Source of the DNA: Norana najaformis
Lineage: Eukaryota; Annelida; Clitellata; Crassiclitellata; Hormogastridae
Assembly: GCA_964023275.1 (NCBI GenBank)
Contig: OZ029916.1
Coordinates: forward strand, 14,686,607 to 14,750,606
Reading direction: 5' to 3'
Length of the DNA stretch: 64,000 bases
Shown: positions 46,691-57,534 of the stretch, piece by piece
How positions within the stretch are numbered: position 1 is the stretch's first letter
Layout of the letters: each line of letters begins with the position of its first letter
Notes under the pieces: generated by a model
What the model saw: only the letters and a program-made list of their open reading frames with translations
What the model was told of the DNA's origin: nothing
Databases searched by the model: none
Made by a program: the position numbers and the translations under genes

Positions 46691-48516
46691 AGTAGATAAA
46701 CTTTGGCTCTCTTTATTAAGATTTTTTAGTTTTATTTAGAAACCTTCAGCTGATTGTCTTTTGTTGATACAGTGGCAATGTACTCTGCACAGTTAGCAAA
46801 TCACAAAATATTTTGTAATATGGTCTTAAGGTTATTTTTCTTTTGGTTGTTGATGGATGGGTTGATGGAGTATTAAGTTCATGTTATTAGATTCAACTGT
46901 GGTTTTTCAGTTGCATGCAGAGCAAAGATTTTCCTGCTTAAAATGCTGCCACTTTTTTTTCTATCACAGCGACACCATAGAAGCCATTTTTTCAGATTTT
47001 CATCTCTGCTTCATTGCTGTTACATTGTATTTCTGCAATCCATGCTCTGCTTAGTTATTGTTTAGCATTCATACAAGAAATTGCTTTTGCATCAGTGAGA
47101 TCGCCATAGATTTGTTTCTTTGGGGTTGAAGAGTGAGGCCATAGATGCTCATTTTACTGTCACCTGCATTTCAGTGATCATAAGTTAAGGCATATGTCAT
47201 ATGATACATTCTTCAGAGCTTATCAAGTTCTTATATTAATTTAATATAATCATGTTCATGTATCATATGATTTGAATATGCATTCCAAATATTTTCAGCT
47301 GATTTTGAGGGATGATTTAAGGAAATCAAATTCAAATCATAGTTCTGTATATTTATAAATAATGTTGTCTGCAGTTGTCTAGGGTTAAATGACGTTGTTG
47401 ACTGTTGTTTGGAACTGAAATCTATGAATTTTAATTAAGTCCATTCAGATGATCCTGGTTTGGAGTCGGAGAACCCTGTCAGTGCAGACTTTGATAGGCA
47501 GTGGTGGTAAAGAAGTGTTCTGTAGCATGACTGATACCAAAGAAAAGGCACTGCAAATGCACTGAAATTTGAGAACAGAATAATCCCAAGAATGAGTCTA
47601 GGATTTGGGTTGCTTCTTTGTTTTGTTTTGTTCAGGGTGTTTGGTGGATTTGATTGAATTATGACAGCAATGGTAAGGCAACTGCAGAACAGTGAGATGT
47701 GCACTGTGCACTTTGATCTCAAGCAGAAGCCAGTATCACCCAATTCTTGAATTTCTAGTTTCTTATGTGGTTGTATGTGAAGCAATTTGATTTCAGCATC
47801 GACCTGCTTTTACTTTCAATCAAATGGCAGACGAAATTGCATACATCTTTTTGTTTTCTTGTGTTGTCCTCAAACTCGCCCTACATTTGTCAGTTTTTGA
47901 GCCAACTTTCTTGTCAGTCATAAGCTCAGCATAACCTGTGAATAAGATCTGTGGGAGTGTTATGTAATTTTGTCGTCATTATGTTTCACTGCCGTTGCTT
48001 TGTATTTTAGCCGAATGAAGTATTGCAGCAGAGTAATGCCAGATTAGGAGACGTTACTGAGTGAGGAATATTTTCAGAGCTAAAGCCAATTCTGATATGC
48101 AAGAAAGTACTAAGCATTTACTCTGACGCAGTTCAATGAATTTGTGATGCACATAAGGTACCCTGGCAGTCAGCTTGTTTGAAAACTTGACCGTATTGTA
48201 TTCATGTTGATTTTTCTTTTTGATATTGACTGCTGCAGAGATGGTCTTAAATTTGCCATGAGAGTGAAAACCACCTGTCTCGTTTTGATGGGAGTAAGTC
48301 ATAGTTAGTTTAAAGGCAGAATTGAAGATTCTAGATGGTTGAATGAGATGTGTGTGAATTCTGGTGAACCTGGCAAGTCCATCTGATCAGTTTTATGACT
48401 GTGTGTTACTTGCTTTGCCATTCATTGTCTGCTTTCTGTAAATTGTAAGGGAAATATTGACAGAAATAAAAGAATTCTAGACACATCTCTGGTATGTTTC
48501 TTGGAATAGGTCTACG
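46691..48516. other. Gene-free interval
   Basis: AT-rich, CpG-poor. A 116-codon minus frame at 47435-47785 and an 82-codon one at 48054-48302 show no recognisable motif or splice context. I see no transposon here. Confidence 0.5.
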
Positions 48517-48710
48517 CAGTGATGGGCAGTAGTTAACTTCTGTAGTTAACAACTAGTAGTTCACCTACTTTTTAAGTGCTTAGTTTAAAAGTCGTTGAAT
48601 ACTTTTTAAAAAGTAATTAGAGCTAGTCGTTAAACTACAGAGTCTCAATTTGCAGTTAACCACTTTTCTAACTACTTCTTCACCAAGAGAGTTTTTCAGT
48701 TTCATACTTA
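48517..48710 (+). mobile_element. hAT-like element end, second copy
   Basis: CAGTGATGGGCAGTAGTTAA followed by TAGTTAAC-rich sequence aligns for about 190 bp with 17561-17750, down to the shared AGAGTTTTTCAGTT. No matching right end was found within 1.5 kb, so it is probably truncated. Confidence 0.65.
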
Positions 48711-48989
48711 CCAACTTGTCTACAAATTATTTGGCTGCTGTGACCTAGTTGGTCGGGAGGGTTCTATTTGCAGATTGGCCTTCAGATGTTCTCTGTCATT
48801 ATGCCATTAATAATATCATCTACACACACTGCAGAAAGCATATATCCCTAGATTCCTAGCACCAAAGAACCAGTGGTAGCAGCCACAGCAGCAATATTAG
48901 TAGTAATAAATAATGGTAATGACAACAATAACAAGGGCAAATAAACAATTAAAGGGAAACTAAATTTTTATTTTATTACATTTTACTGC

Positions 48990-49140
48990 TGCTGCTGCTA
49001 CTACTAATTCATACTAGATCAGTTTCAAATGCCAAGAGAGTGAAGCACAATATGTCAGAGTACAAGAAATGTTAGCAACTTCATTTCCTTCTCCTCAGCA
49101 TACGGGGACGGGTGGCAAGTCTTCTACATCACCGTCTGAT
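48990..49140 (-). mobile_element. SINE family S, body fragment
   Basis: AGAAATGTTAGCAACTTCAT and ACGGGGACGGGTGGCAAGTC match the body of the SINEs at 42535 and 52150. Its 3' side abuts a (CTG)n(CTA)n run at 48985-49003. The tRNA-like head is not evident. Confidence 0.6.
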
Positions 49141-50345
49141 CTTCCCACTAACACTGTAAGGTCAGTGTACACGTTTTATCGCCGAGTTCACTAAAGGCAC
49201 AAATGGAGCATAAATCTCAAATATTTTTGGAGTCATCCATTATTAAGGGCAGGATTATCTGAAGAAGCATCATAAGCTCCCCAACGGGGTCTAGGACGGT
49301 GCCCAAAAGCCAAAGCTTTTTGAAGCCTTTTTTGAGGCTACATATGTTGGTGCTGTTTTTCATAACATATAGGGCGCTATAATTAACAAACCAGTCAGGA
49401 AAAATCCTTTTTGTAAGATGCTTGTTACAGAGCAAACCGTAAAGTCACTGACTGGGATGGGGTACATCTATAACAAGTCATCGGATCTACACGAATCCCA
49501 TGAATGACGATCTTGAAAGTCGCTTTGAGTCACTTCGCTTTTTACTTTAAGACAGAGGTAGAGATAGCGGAGTACCGATGACTCGTCACCGTCTCTTTCA
49601 TATCTCGTAGCTAAAGGGAGCAACAGGAGATTTTCCCCAGACGGGACTTTTTGCCCAACTAGCGCATAGATGTTGTGCGCAGGGGAAGCTAGTGATATTA
49701 TAATTTAGGTTTACTATTTATATTTTAATAATAAAGTGACGCAGAACACGGGATCAGAATTGTTATTGTCACTGTTAATGTCAATGTTAAATCACGCACG
49801 TGGCGCCATCTTTTCGCTTGAATTACATGGATCGTGTTTTGACGTATAATATGTGGACTGAGTAGCCAGGCATCAGAGGACTGGAGGGCAAGCAGACGCC
49901 TCGCGATACAACCTGTTACAGGATATGAACAAAAACAGGCACTGTAGTGAATACCGAGGCATGTTATTTTAATTGGCCCACTTTAATGCTGGATCGGATA
50001 ATACACAGTCTCTTTAATAGGCAGCTTCTTTGACTAGACACTTCGAACTTAGACTACATACTGAGAAACTGTGAAATCTTTCATTAATGGGCAGGGCAGA
50101 CTAATTTCGAATTTTTAACAAATGTCGTTCGACCACAATCCTCTCTCTCAAGCCAACTCCGCCACTGCCGTACTCGAGTAGTGCCGGTCCTAAGCCTAGA
50201 TAAAGGAAGAGGGCGACTTCAACGGCCTTTGAAGCCATAGCATGTGGTTAAACATTGGAACTACTACTATTCAAGCCGCTTTATCTATCATTCCTAAGGC
50301 TTTCCATTCAAACTAAAGTCGCAGCTCTTCTGTAAGTCTTACCCT
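49141..50345. other. Gene-free interval, CpG-richer
   Basis: From about 49.1 kb CpG becomes frequent. I found no exon or classified repeat. Confidence 0.5.
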
Positions 50346-50784
50346 GATCCATCCTTGATCTGTGTGTGTCTGCGGCCATAATGGACGCGTTTTGCCTAAT
50401 TCTGTCATTTGGCAGACTTTTCTTCGTCTTGCACAAAATTTGAGCGATAATTCTCGTGTATTCGGTCTTCCACTGGACTTTTATGCGTTTCAGTGCTTTT
50501 TCTCGATTCCGGCATGGTTTTTGTCTGGCTCTGGACTCTGATTCGCCCCAAGCGATCGATACATCGCTGCCATTGGACCAGTCTATCAAGCAGAGAGCGA
50601 CAGGTTCCTAGCCAGCAGCTGAGCCTCAGACCTACAGACCTGTATAACGCCAGCAACCTGGGAATCTTGGATTCGGTGAAGGTAGGACGAGAAGAGTCTT
50701 TGGAGTGGCATCGGCGTCAGTCGAATGCTTATTCTGCACACACCTGTGGGCTCGATATAAGGCCCACACGCGCTATATTTATAC
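50346..50784 (-). promoter_or_regulatory. Possible minus-strand promoter and first exon
   Basis: TGTATAAATATAGCG on the minus strand (rc of 50770-50784) is a good TATA box. About 430 bp downstream ATGGCCGCAGACACACACAG opens a short frame that meets a strong donor (CAGG/GTAAGA, near 50346). Several short upstream ATGs lie between. No downstream exon was identified, so this is tentative. Confidence 0.3.
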
Positions 50785-51780
50785 AGCAATCAGCGGGTAA
50801 TAAGTCGTCCATAATACATAGTATGTAATAAGCCTAAATGTTGGGGACATCGTACGTGTTGTCCTGGTACTGAATGAGTCTACAGTTGCAGGCTTGAGTT
50901 CCAATAGACGAATGAGTCTGTTGTACAAAGGCTTCGTGTGCCGCTGAGAATTTGCAGGTTTTTGCATTACACTAGGCCCCTATTAGACGCTTTTTAAAAT
51001 AGATTATGCAGTTAGTCTATGCGAATAGTATGCTTCTTAATGGAAGAATCGTATGTTTAAAAATAAACATGACTATGACGACAGTATTCAGTTATTTCTG
51101 TTTACTCGGAAAACAGTGGAACAGTCCAGTGGTTTCATAAACAGCGCCGGTCCGCGGAGCCCTGGTTACCGATCCGCAAAATGGTCCTTGAAATGAATAA
51201 TTTTTCAACTTATTCGCGAAATTTAATTTTTTAATCTAAAAGAGTGGTTTAGTCTATAGTTCAGCGACAAAAACCTCTGAATCCCCTATCGCGTTATGTA
51301 TGGATTCTCTATCACGAACACCAGTTCTGATTCTCACGACTCTGCGCTTGTCGTTAATGGTCCGCAAAAACGACAAAGTAAATCCCGGTTCCAGCTTTAA
51401 AATGTTTAAGAACCACTGGACCAGTCTATAGTATGTTGACCTCTACCCAAAATTAGGCTATATAATAGCAATAGCGCGTAGGCCTCTGCAGAGACACACT
51501 CGCCCAAATCCAACAGTTGGTGGGCGTATTAGCGAGTCTTTAGGCCTAAAATTGAACGATTTTGTGTTTATTAGGCCTAATGCGACATATGGTAACGTCA
51601 TTAAGGAAAGCATTGTGTTTCAGGTCACATTTTTCTAAAATATCACGCTTTTAGCAAAGGTGGGAACAATAGCCCTCAGGCCTAAGCCAATGAATCCATA
51701 TTTAACTCGTGGTCTTTGGGCCTAACCGAAGACCACTATTCCCAAGGCAGGTAAATGTCAAAGCAATAATTAATCCACTA
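50785..51780. other. Gene-free interval with TAGGCCTA octamers
   Basis: It contains repeated AGGCCTA palindromic strings (51480-51725) and no recognisable gene. Confidence 0.5.
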
Positions 51781-51781
51781 A

Positions 51782-52055
51782 CCTTTTCGCGTACGTCCTT
51801 GACCTCAATAGTCCAATGATGCCATTGGTCGGCAATATTCCCAGCGCATTCCTTGATGACGTAGCAAAGGAGGCTTCTGCTTCGAGTCACGTCGCATTCG
51901 AATGGATTGACGTCACTGCTGGCGTCACTGTCGAATAAGATGGCTGCCTGGGTGAGAGCGCTGTTGACGTCCATGCCCGGCGCAAAGACGATTGGATCGC
52001 TGTGAACATCGCGAATACCATCGCTCACGACCAACGCGATATCCCTTAACTGCAT
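51782..52055 (-). CDS. Putative internal exon, unknown protein
   Basis: On the minus strand CATGCAG precedes an open stretch that ends GAAAAG/GTTAGT. It reads LRDIALVVSDGIRDVHSD, then PIVFAPGMDVNSALTQAAIL, then CYVIKECAGNIADQWHHWTI and EVKDVREK. CpG-rich, balanced codon use and clean splice borders argue for a real exon of about 91 codons. I do not recognise the family. The first helix vaguely recalls ligand-binding domains of glutamate receptors, but nothing else supports that. Confidence 0.45.
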
Positions 52056-52084
52056 GCACGAAAACCAACTACAATCGTTATAGC

Positions 52085-52160
52085 ACCACCACAACCACCA
52101 CAGCCATCACCACCACCACCACCACCACCACCACCACCATCACTACCACCACCATCACCT
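52085..52160 (+). repeat. (CCA)n microsatellite
   Basis: About 70 bp of CCA/CCACCAT units, forming the 3' tail side of the SINE fragment that follows. Confidence 0.95.
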
Positions 52161-52290
52161 TGAATGTAAGAATGTTCTTGAGCTAACCCCTAGAGACAGC
52201 CATAAGTATGAGGTGTTAGCAACCTCATCTTCTAATCTTGGAGTGGGACGGGGGTGACCTGTCCTCTCCCTCCCTCGTCTTGTATGCAGA
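52150..52290 (-). mobile_element. SINE family S, body fragment
   Basis: GAGCTAACCCCTAGAGACAG, CCATAAGTATGAGGTGTTAG and CCTGTCCTCTCCCTCCCTCG match the copy at 42560-42680. Its 3' end lies against the (CCA)n run. Confidence 0.65.
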
Positions 52291-53614
52291 CAGTGATCTA
52301 TTAAACGTTTGCATTAGGAACATACGTAAGGTTTTGGGCTTAACTAGATTGCGCCGCAATTCTCAAAGCACACTTGCTGCTTAATCTCGTTTAACGCTGT
52401 CAACTTTAGTGGCCCTTGACCCCAATAACAAAGCTTTAATCATGATGTATTCGGAAACATTTTTAAGCTTTTGGGCTTATAATCGCTAAGTCCACAAAAC
52501 ACATAAAACTGTTTTTTTGTCATGTAAACGCTTTCAGCTTCAGAGGGGAAGACCACTGATCACATGACTTTAGCTTTTGCCCCATGGATGACACCATTGA
52601 GGGCTTTACCAAAACCCCACTTACCCCCTCTGTGCACTTCTGGATCAGCTAATGCCACCTGTACCAACAGGATGGTGGTGAAGGTAATCACATCACATGA
52701 CTATGAAAAACGCCATGATCTTGTCTAGTATAAGCTTTTGATCGATGGCTCTCCAGAACAAAACTGTTAATGCAGAGTTCGCGTCCTCACAGTGTGTAAA
52801 GTGTAGCGGACACTTAATTGTGAATTAAAACCAGCCACTTATTAAGCCAAATAAACGCATGAAACACATATTACCTCCGTAAGCTCAATATATCCAATTT
52901 GCAGGGGAGCTAACAACTTTGATATGACATCAGTTGCTATAGGACACACGCCGTATGCGAATATTCCTCACACCACCAGATCCAAACCAAAGGATTCTCG
53001 CCTCTGATTGGCTGGTGGCGGGTTCAGAGTTCCCGGTTCATGCTGCGCCGAGAACGAGGAATGACAACAGCCGAATGAAGCGCTCGCGGTACACGGTTTT
53101 TCCCTAGCTGGACAGATGCTATAATGTGTCGCATGCGAATATTCCTCACACCACCAGATTCGTCGTGAATGGAAGATAAATGCAAGGGAAGCGTGTTAAC
53201 ATGCACACCTAAACTGATATTTCTAGGTAGGCCTAACTGATCACTTATGGTAAATATGGGCCAAACAGGTTTTTCACCCAATTTTAAATATTTGTTAAGG
53301 GAACTGGTAGTCAAATATTTAATGCTGCGTGATATTAAAATCTGGGTGGAAGTCACTTTTGGCCCCAAACTTGTGAGTTCAGCCAGAGTACTACAGACTG
53401 TGTCCGACGTTCTAAGTGCCCTGGGGTACATGGTGGAGATCGTGGAATTCAGACCGTTAGTGCTGCTGCGAGGTACCCAATGATTGGCACGCGTGGACTA
53501 GAATAGTGGAATAAGATTTGGAATGAAAATAATGCAGAGTGAAAGGCTAAAGACAGGAAGGTATATCGTGGTTACGGCTGTGCTCAGCAGTATATTCTTA
53601 AAGAGTACTGTATT
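52291..53614. other. Unclassified interval with a 27-bp duplicate
   Basis: ATGCGAATATTCCTCACACC ACCAGAT occurs at 52955-52981 and 53131-53157 in direct orientation, with partly conserved left flanks. Overlapping frames on opposite strands (minus 53024-53431, plus 53247-53483) are both plausible by length but neither is recognised. Confidence 0.5.
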
Positions 53615-54190
53615 TTAATGTAACTGGACATTTTATAGCGCCCTCTGAGTACCTCTCGAAGGCGCTTTTCGCTAGCGTGAACAATGTTACAGTCCATCGA
53701 GAACAACAAGTTCATCTTTAAGGGCATGATTCTCAAGTTATTATTTCTGTATTTATGAAGCAACACTGTTTTATTAGTATTAAGGCATCAATCCATGTCG
53801 TGAGTGAAGGATTTGCTTAGGAAGCGTCTCAGGGAGTTTTTGAACCTGCACAAGGTTTGAACCTCCGCGTTGCACGGCGAGCGCTCAGCCAATCGGCTAC
53901 CTTGTCACACAAGTCGCCACTAGCAGACTATTGCACGCGCGCGCACGCACACACACGTAGAACCCAACCAACGGAGTCCCATCCAAGGTTGAGAGTTAAC
54001 ACCTTGATCAGATTCCCTTGGCCACGTTGCACTGAGGATGAGGAATGACGACAGCTTTCGCACCATGTGGTTATTGCCACCCGACTGGCATTCCCTGGGC
54101 TGATGGTAGAAGACGCCGTGTCCTCTGTGGCCTACAACCAGATGTCGATGAGGCCTTTTATAGTAATCAGACAAAGCTTTCTGACGGTAG
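53615..54190 (-). repeat. Dispersed repeat B, copy 3, interrupted by a SINE
   Basis: The 3' end (rc of 53630-53670) shows the same AGCGCC...GGCGCT hairpin as copy 1. Blocks CCACTAGCAG, CCCAACCAACGGAGTCCCAT and GCTGATGGTAGAAGACGCCG match copies 1 and 2. Sequence at about 53760-53925 is absent from copy 1 and is a tRNA-like SINE. Confidence 0.6.
53760..53925 (-). mobile_element. tRNA-derived SINE inserted in repeat B
   Basis: On the minus strand TAGCCGATTGGCTGAG (rc of 53884-53899) is an A box and AGGTTCAAACCT (rc of 53853-53864) a B box. The body CTTCACTCACGACATGGATT parallels CTTCACTCACAATTGCTCAG of the SINE at 25795. Confidence 0.65.
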
Positions 54191-54419
54191 ACCACGGTGC
54201 TCTTACATCAGACAGCAAGCAGTTCGTCTGTGAATGATCCAGTCACTTTATTGTCTCCTTTTATTAAACGTTGCCTTTAGGAGTGTAGGTATGGAAAGAA
54301 AGTATAATGTTGCCATTTAAGATTGCTCCCATATGTGTCCTAAGACAGTAATGTACACATGAACTAGATATTGAACCACGTGTATTTTGGCAAGAATGTA
54401 CAGATTCTTTTATTACAGA

Positions 54420-54571
54420 AGTCTCGAAGGCATGAACTGAAAAAGGACAGACAATGGTCAGTAGCCGCCTGGTTGGTTGGTCTGTGGTGGACGAACGATG
54501 CAACTTCAAAGACTTGGCTCGCCTTTGCATTTATTAAATCCGAAAGTTTCCGGTCGGAGAACGGACGGTAA
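54420..54571 (+). other. Exon-like segment, unknown
   Basis: TATTACAG/AAGTCTCG (54412-54420) and GGACG/GTAAGT (near 54569) frame about 150 bp that is open in one plus frame (KSRRHELKKDRQWSVAAWLV). It could be an untranslated or coding exon of an unknown gene; the minus strand is open too. Confidence 0.3.
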
Positions 54572-54577
54572 GTCTGG

Positions 54578-54637
54578 TGCTTGACCTTGCCCAAATGGGA
54601 ACCAGTCTGCTTGACCTTGCCCAAATGGGAACCAGTC
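54578..54637 (+). repeat. 30-bp tandem duplication
   Basis: TGCTTGACCTTGCCCAAATG with GGAACCAGTC occurs twice, at 54578 and 54608, perfectly. It follows the donor of the exon-like segment and precedes AAAAATGGCGGCTCGG at 54669, a good start-codon context with a frame of only 26 codons. Confidence 0.9.
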
Positions 54638-54639
54638 AA

Positions 54640-55596
54640 CCCGCCGATCGGTTGGTCAGCCAGTTGGTAAAAATGGCGGCTCGGGCTTCGGTGACTGGTA
54701 TCGGAAACCCGTCCAAAAACGCACGAAATCCAACGCAGCTATCTTAAAGGAATTATTAAGCATTCCTAAGAAATCAAAAGTTTCATTTAATTTTGTTGGC
54801 CATGAGGAGATGATAAAAAATTTTTAATTGTAAATACAAATTGAAAATTGGTCAGACTTAATTTTATATGGATGCGAGAGATATAAATGTGCAAGTATAC
54901 ATATTCGTGCATGCATATCTGGGAGAGGACGGGACATACCTTGCGCCACTGATAATCATTTTAATAAGAATTTTTATTGCATGTGGTTTAATAATAGAAA
55001 TGACGAAAGCAATTTCCTAAACACTGGAATTTTAATAACACGAACAAAACAAAATTTAGTCGTTTCTTGCTTCTCACCTCTCCCACTCGCTTCCTTCATC
55101 CCCTCCCTTCCTCTTCTGTCTCTTTCGCTCTCTCCCGCCGTGCCTCTCTTCCTCTGTCTCTCTTTCACTCTTTCCCTGCTTTCTTCTCTTTCCCCTCTCT
55201 CTTTCCCACCCGCCTTCCAACCTCTCTCTATCCAGCTCTGACACCCACGCTTTCAGTGCAAAACTTATACGCGAAAATTGTTTACTGCTCAAATTCCGCA
55301 AATGCACGACATGCAAGACATCGTTTGTCTTGGTCATTGCATGGATTTCATGATAGCATTTCATATACTTAAATGTGTATTGTTGTTATTAATTTTTTTA
55401 AAATTTTTATAATAATATTATTATTTTAACCAAAGTAAATTAAGTAGAGCACAGTTGTATAGAATCAACGAAGGTACCTTCACACGGTCACGGAAAAGAT
55501 GCATGCATAGATACTTGCACACATACAAAACATACATGCATACAACATACATACATACATAAATACTTACACACATACATGCTTAAAACTGTAGAT
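54640..55596. other. Gene-free interval with pyrimidine tract and ACAT microsatellite
   Basis: A C/T-rich run at 55070-55235 (CTCTCTTTC units) produces long open frames on both strands that are low-complexity. (ACAT)n lies at 55525-55580. Confidence 0.6.
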
Positions 55597-55599
55597 CTA

Positions 55600-56010
55600 T
55601 GCGGTCCATGCATGTATCTTAAAAGATTGATATTTTACCGGTGGAGTGCTAAGTTTCCTAGAATTATCGTCAAAAGATGACGTATTCATTGGTTCTCTTT
55701 GCGTTGTTTTCATGTCATTGTTGTCGCCTTCCCTGCGCCCCGCTGCTCGGTTGCCCTTCATTCTGCTAGCAGCTATTTCCCTTAACAGTATCCTTAAGCC
55801 CTTTTCAGTCAATGGCCCCATCACCTGAAACGGCGCCGCCGCCCTCGTCTCTTTTCCCACTCGCTCCTTCGCTGACCCGGGTTTCAGCCCCATCATCCTG
55901 GTATCGCCAAGTGACGTCAGAACGTCGTAATGACGCACAGGCTGGCGCAATTTGGTGACGTCATTTGGTAGGGAAAAAAGACGCGATAGTTTCATTCTTG
56001 GTTTCTCAGT
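55600..56010 (-). CDS. Putative minus-strand exon, unknown protein
   Basis: GATGTTGCAG (rc of 56011-56020) precedes an open frame TEKPRMKLSRLFSLPNDVTK, LRQPVRHYDVLTSLGDTRMM, GLKPGSAKERVGKE. A donor CAG/GTGATG is available near 55829; otherwise the frame continues VMGPLTEKGLRILLREIAAS to a stop near 55597. GC- and CpG-rich relative to surroundings. I recognise no domain. Confidence 0.4.
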
Positions 56011-56020
56011 CTGCAACATC

Positions 56021-57000
56021 GAACATAAATTGCCAATGAGACCCAGTTTTACCATAACTTAAGAGCTTCCACCAGCCTATAGATATGTTTATATAACCGA
56101 GGTGAGTATGCAAGCATGAAAGTTAGTAGTAGTCGCTACAGTATATTACTAGTCTCACTTACTGTAGTCTTTCTAGGAGGAAAGGAGGGGGAGAGAAGCA
56201 ATACACGTACCTACATTTGGAAGACATTGCTTAGCGCCAAAGACCCGACCGACGCCTGCAGCCTGTAAAAAGCCCGATACCCTAAGAATAGAGTCCTCAG
56301 TCCAAACACCCTTAATGCGGAGATGAGCGAAGTATATTCAGATGGTTCATCAAGGTAATCCCGTGAGAAAACTCCGCCTACCCTGCAAATATCCCTCTGT
56401 CATGGTAAGGACGATAGGCAGGGTTGGCTTATAGAAGACAGACCGAGCCAGCCATAAGCTAGAAATGTGAATAGCAGAAGATTAGAGGGACATTACCTCT
56501 TAACGAATCTAGGGGTAAGTCCAGATATAAGTCCAATAGGAACTTAGCAAGTATCTCTTGGCAACAATTTCGTAGCAGAGCTGAGAATCAAACAGCAGTC
56601 AGAGTTAGGAGACAGTCAGAGAGAATTCGGTCAAGATGTACACAGTATAGCAGCCAATGCCTGCAAACACTGTAGTCCGTCGTTTTGGTAGAATTCGATT
56701 TAAGTTCATCGGAGGCTAACATCCTCGCTTCCTCGGTGATTTGACTCAATTGAACTGGAATGTATTCGGATTCACGCTCGCCTTACGAAAGACATTTGTA
56801 TTGGAAAGACAATAATATTCTTCAAGACAATAAAACTTTAGAAAAACCATCTCCGTCAGACGACGCAGAAGAACTTTGTTACATATGTATGCATGCTGGT
56901 TTTCGATTATACTAAGCAAATGCTTTGTTATTGTCTCCTTTTAATGTGATAGTTTCAGGGGGTTCAAAACCCTCTTTCTAGAGTGGTCACATGTTCTTCT
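56021..57000. other. Gene-free interval
   Basis: No exon, RNA gene or recognised transposon is visible. Confidence 0.5.
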
Positions 57001-57004
57001 TCTT

Positions 57005-57350
57005 CGTCCGATCGCCTTCGTTAATTTTACTGGCTTCCTGTTGAATGACGTATGAATTTTTTAGATTGCATGCTTGACCTTTAAGGCCCGGAACACCGGG
57101 CTTCCATCATATCTTAATACATTGCTAATTCCATATCACCCTCCGACCCTGTTGCATTCCTCTGCTACGGGTTTGTTTTGGGAACACAGGCTGATGACAA
57201 TCGGAGGATAACGTGCCTTTAGCCTCGGCAATCCTCGTTTTTGGAACTGTCTGCCACAAAAGTCCCGACTTGCCAACTCACTCTCATCACTTGTCAAGAC
57301 TGATTGTTTTACTCTGGCTCTTGCTTGACTCCTTCATTTAACCCCTGGCG
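57005..57350 (+). pseudogene. CR1/L2-like LINE RT tail, degraded
   Basis: Reading the plus strand across several stops gives IACLTFKARNTGLPSYLNTL, LIPYHPPTLLHSSATGLFW, RAFSLGNPRFWNCLPQKSR and SLSSLVKTDCFTLALA. This is the consensus order of CR1/L2 C-termini (F-ARN-G-PSYL, RAFS--P-FWN-LP, SL--K). It has at least three in-frame stops. Confidence 0.85.
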
Positions 57351-57534
57351 GGGAAAACATCCGCACCCGAGATTCAGATCTACTCACACTGGATGCGTAA
57401 TAAGTGCTTTAAATGAATAAATTAAGTAAACTAAATACACGTAAATAAATAAGATGTAATCATAATTCTAATTGACCAAATACAAAAGTAATTGTAATCT
57501 ATTTTCGGGTTTATGTAATTGACCGAAGGCTAAT

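Noticed and set aside
48517..50000. Complete second hAT-like element
   Set aside because: No right terminal repeat or target duplication was found; only about 190 bp of the left end aligns.
51782..52055. Glutamate-receptor ligand-binding exon
   Set aside because: Only one helix is reminiscent; the remaining residues do not fit and no neighbouring receptor exon was found.
54974..55372. Long frames on both strands
   Set aside because: They arise from a C/T-rich tract; Ser-Leu-Pro on one strand and Arg-Glu-Lys on the other.
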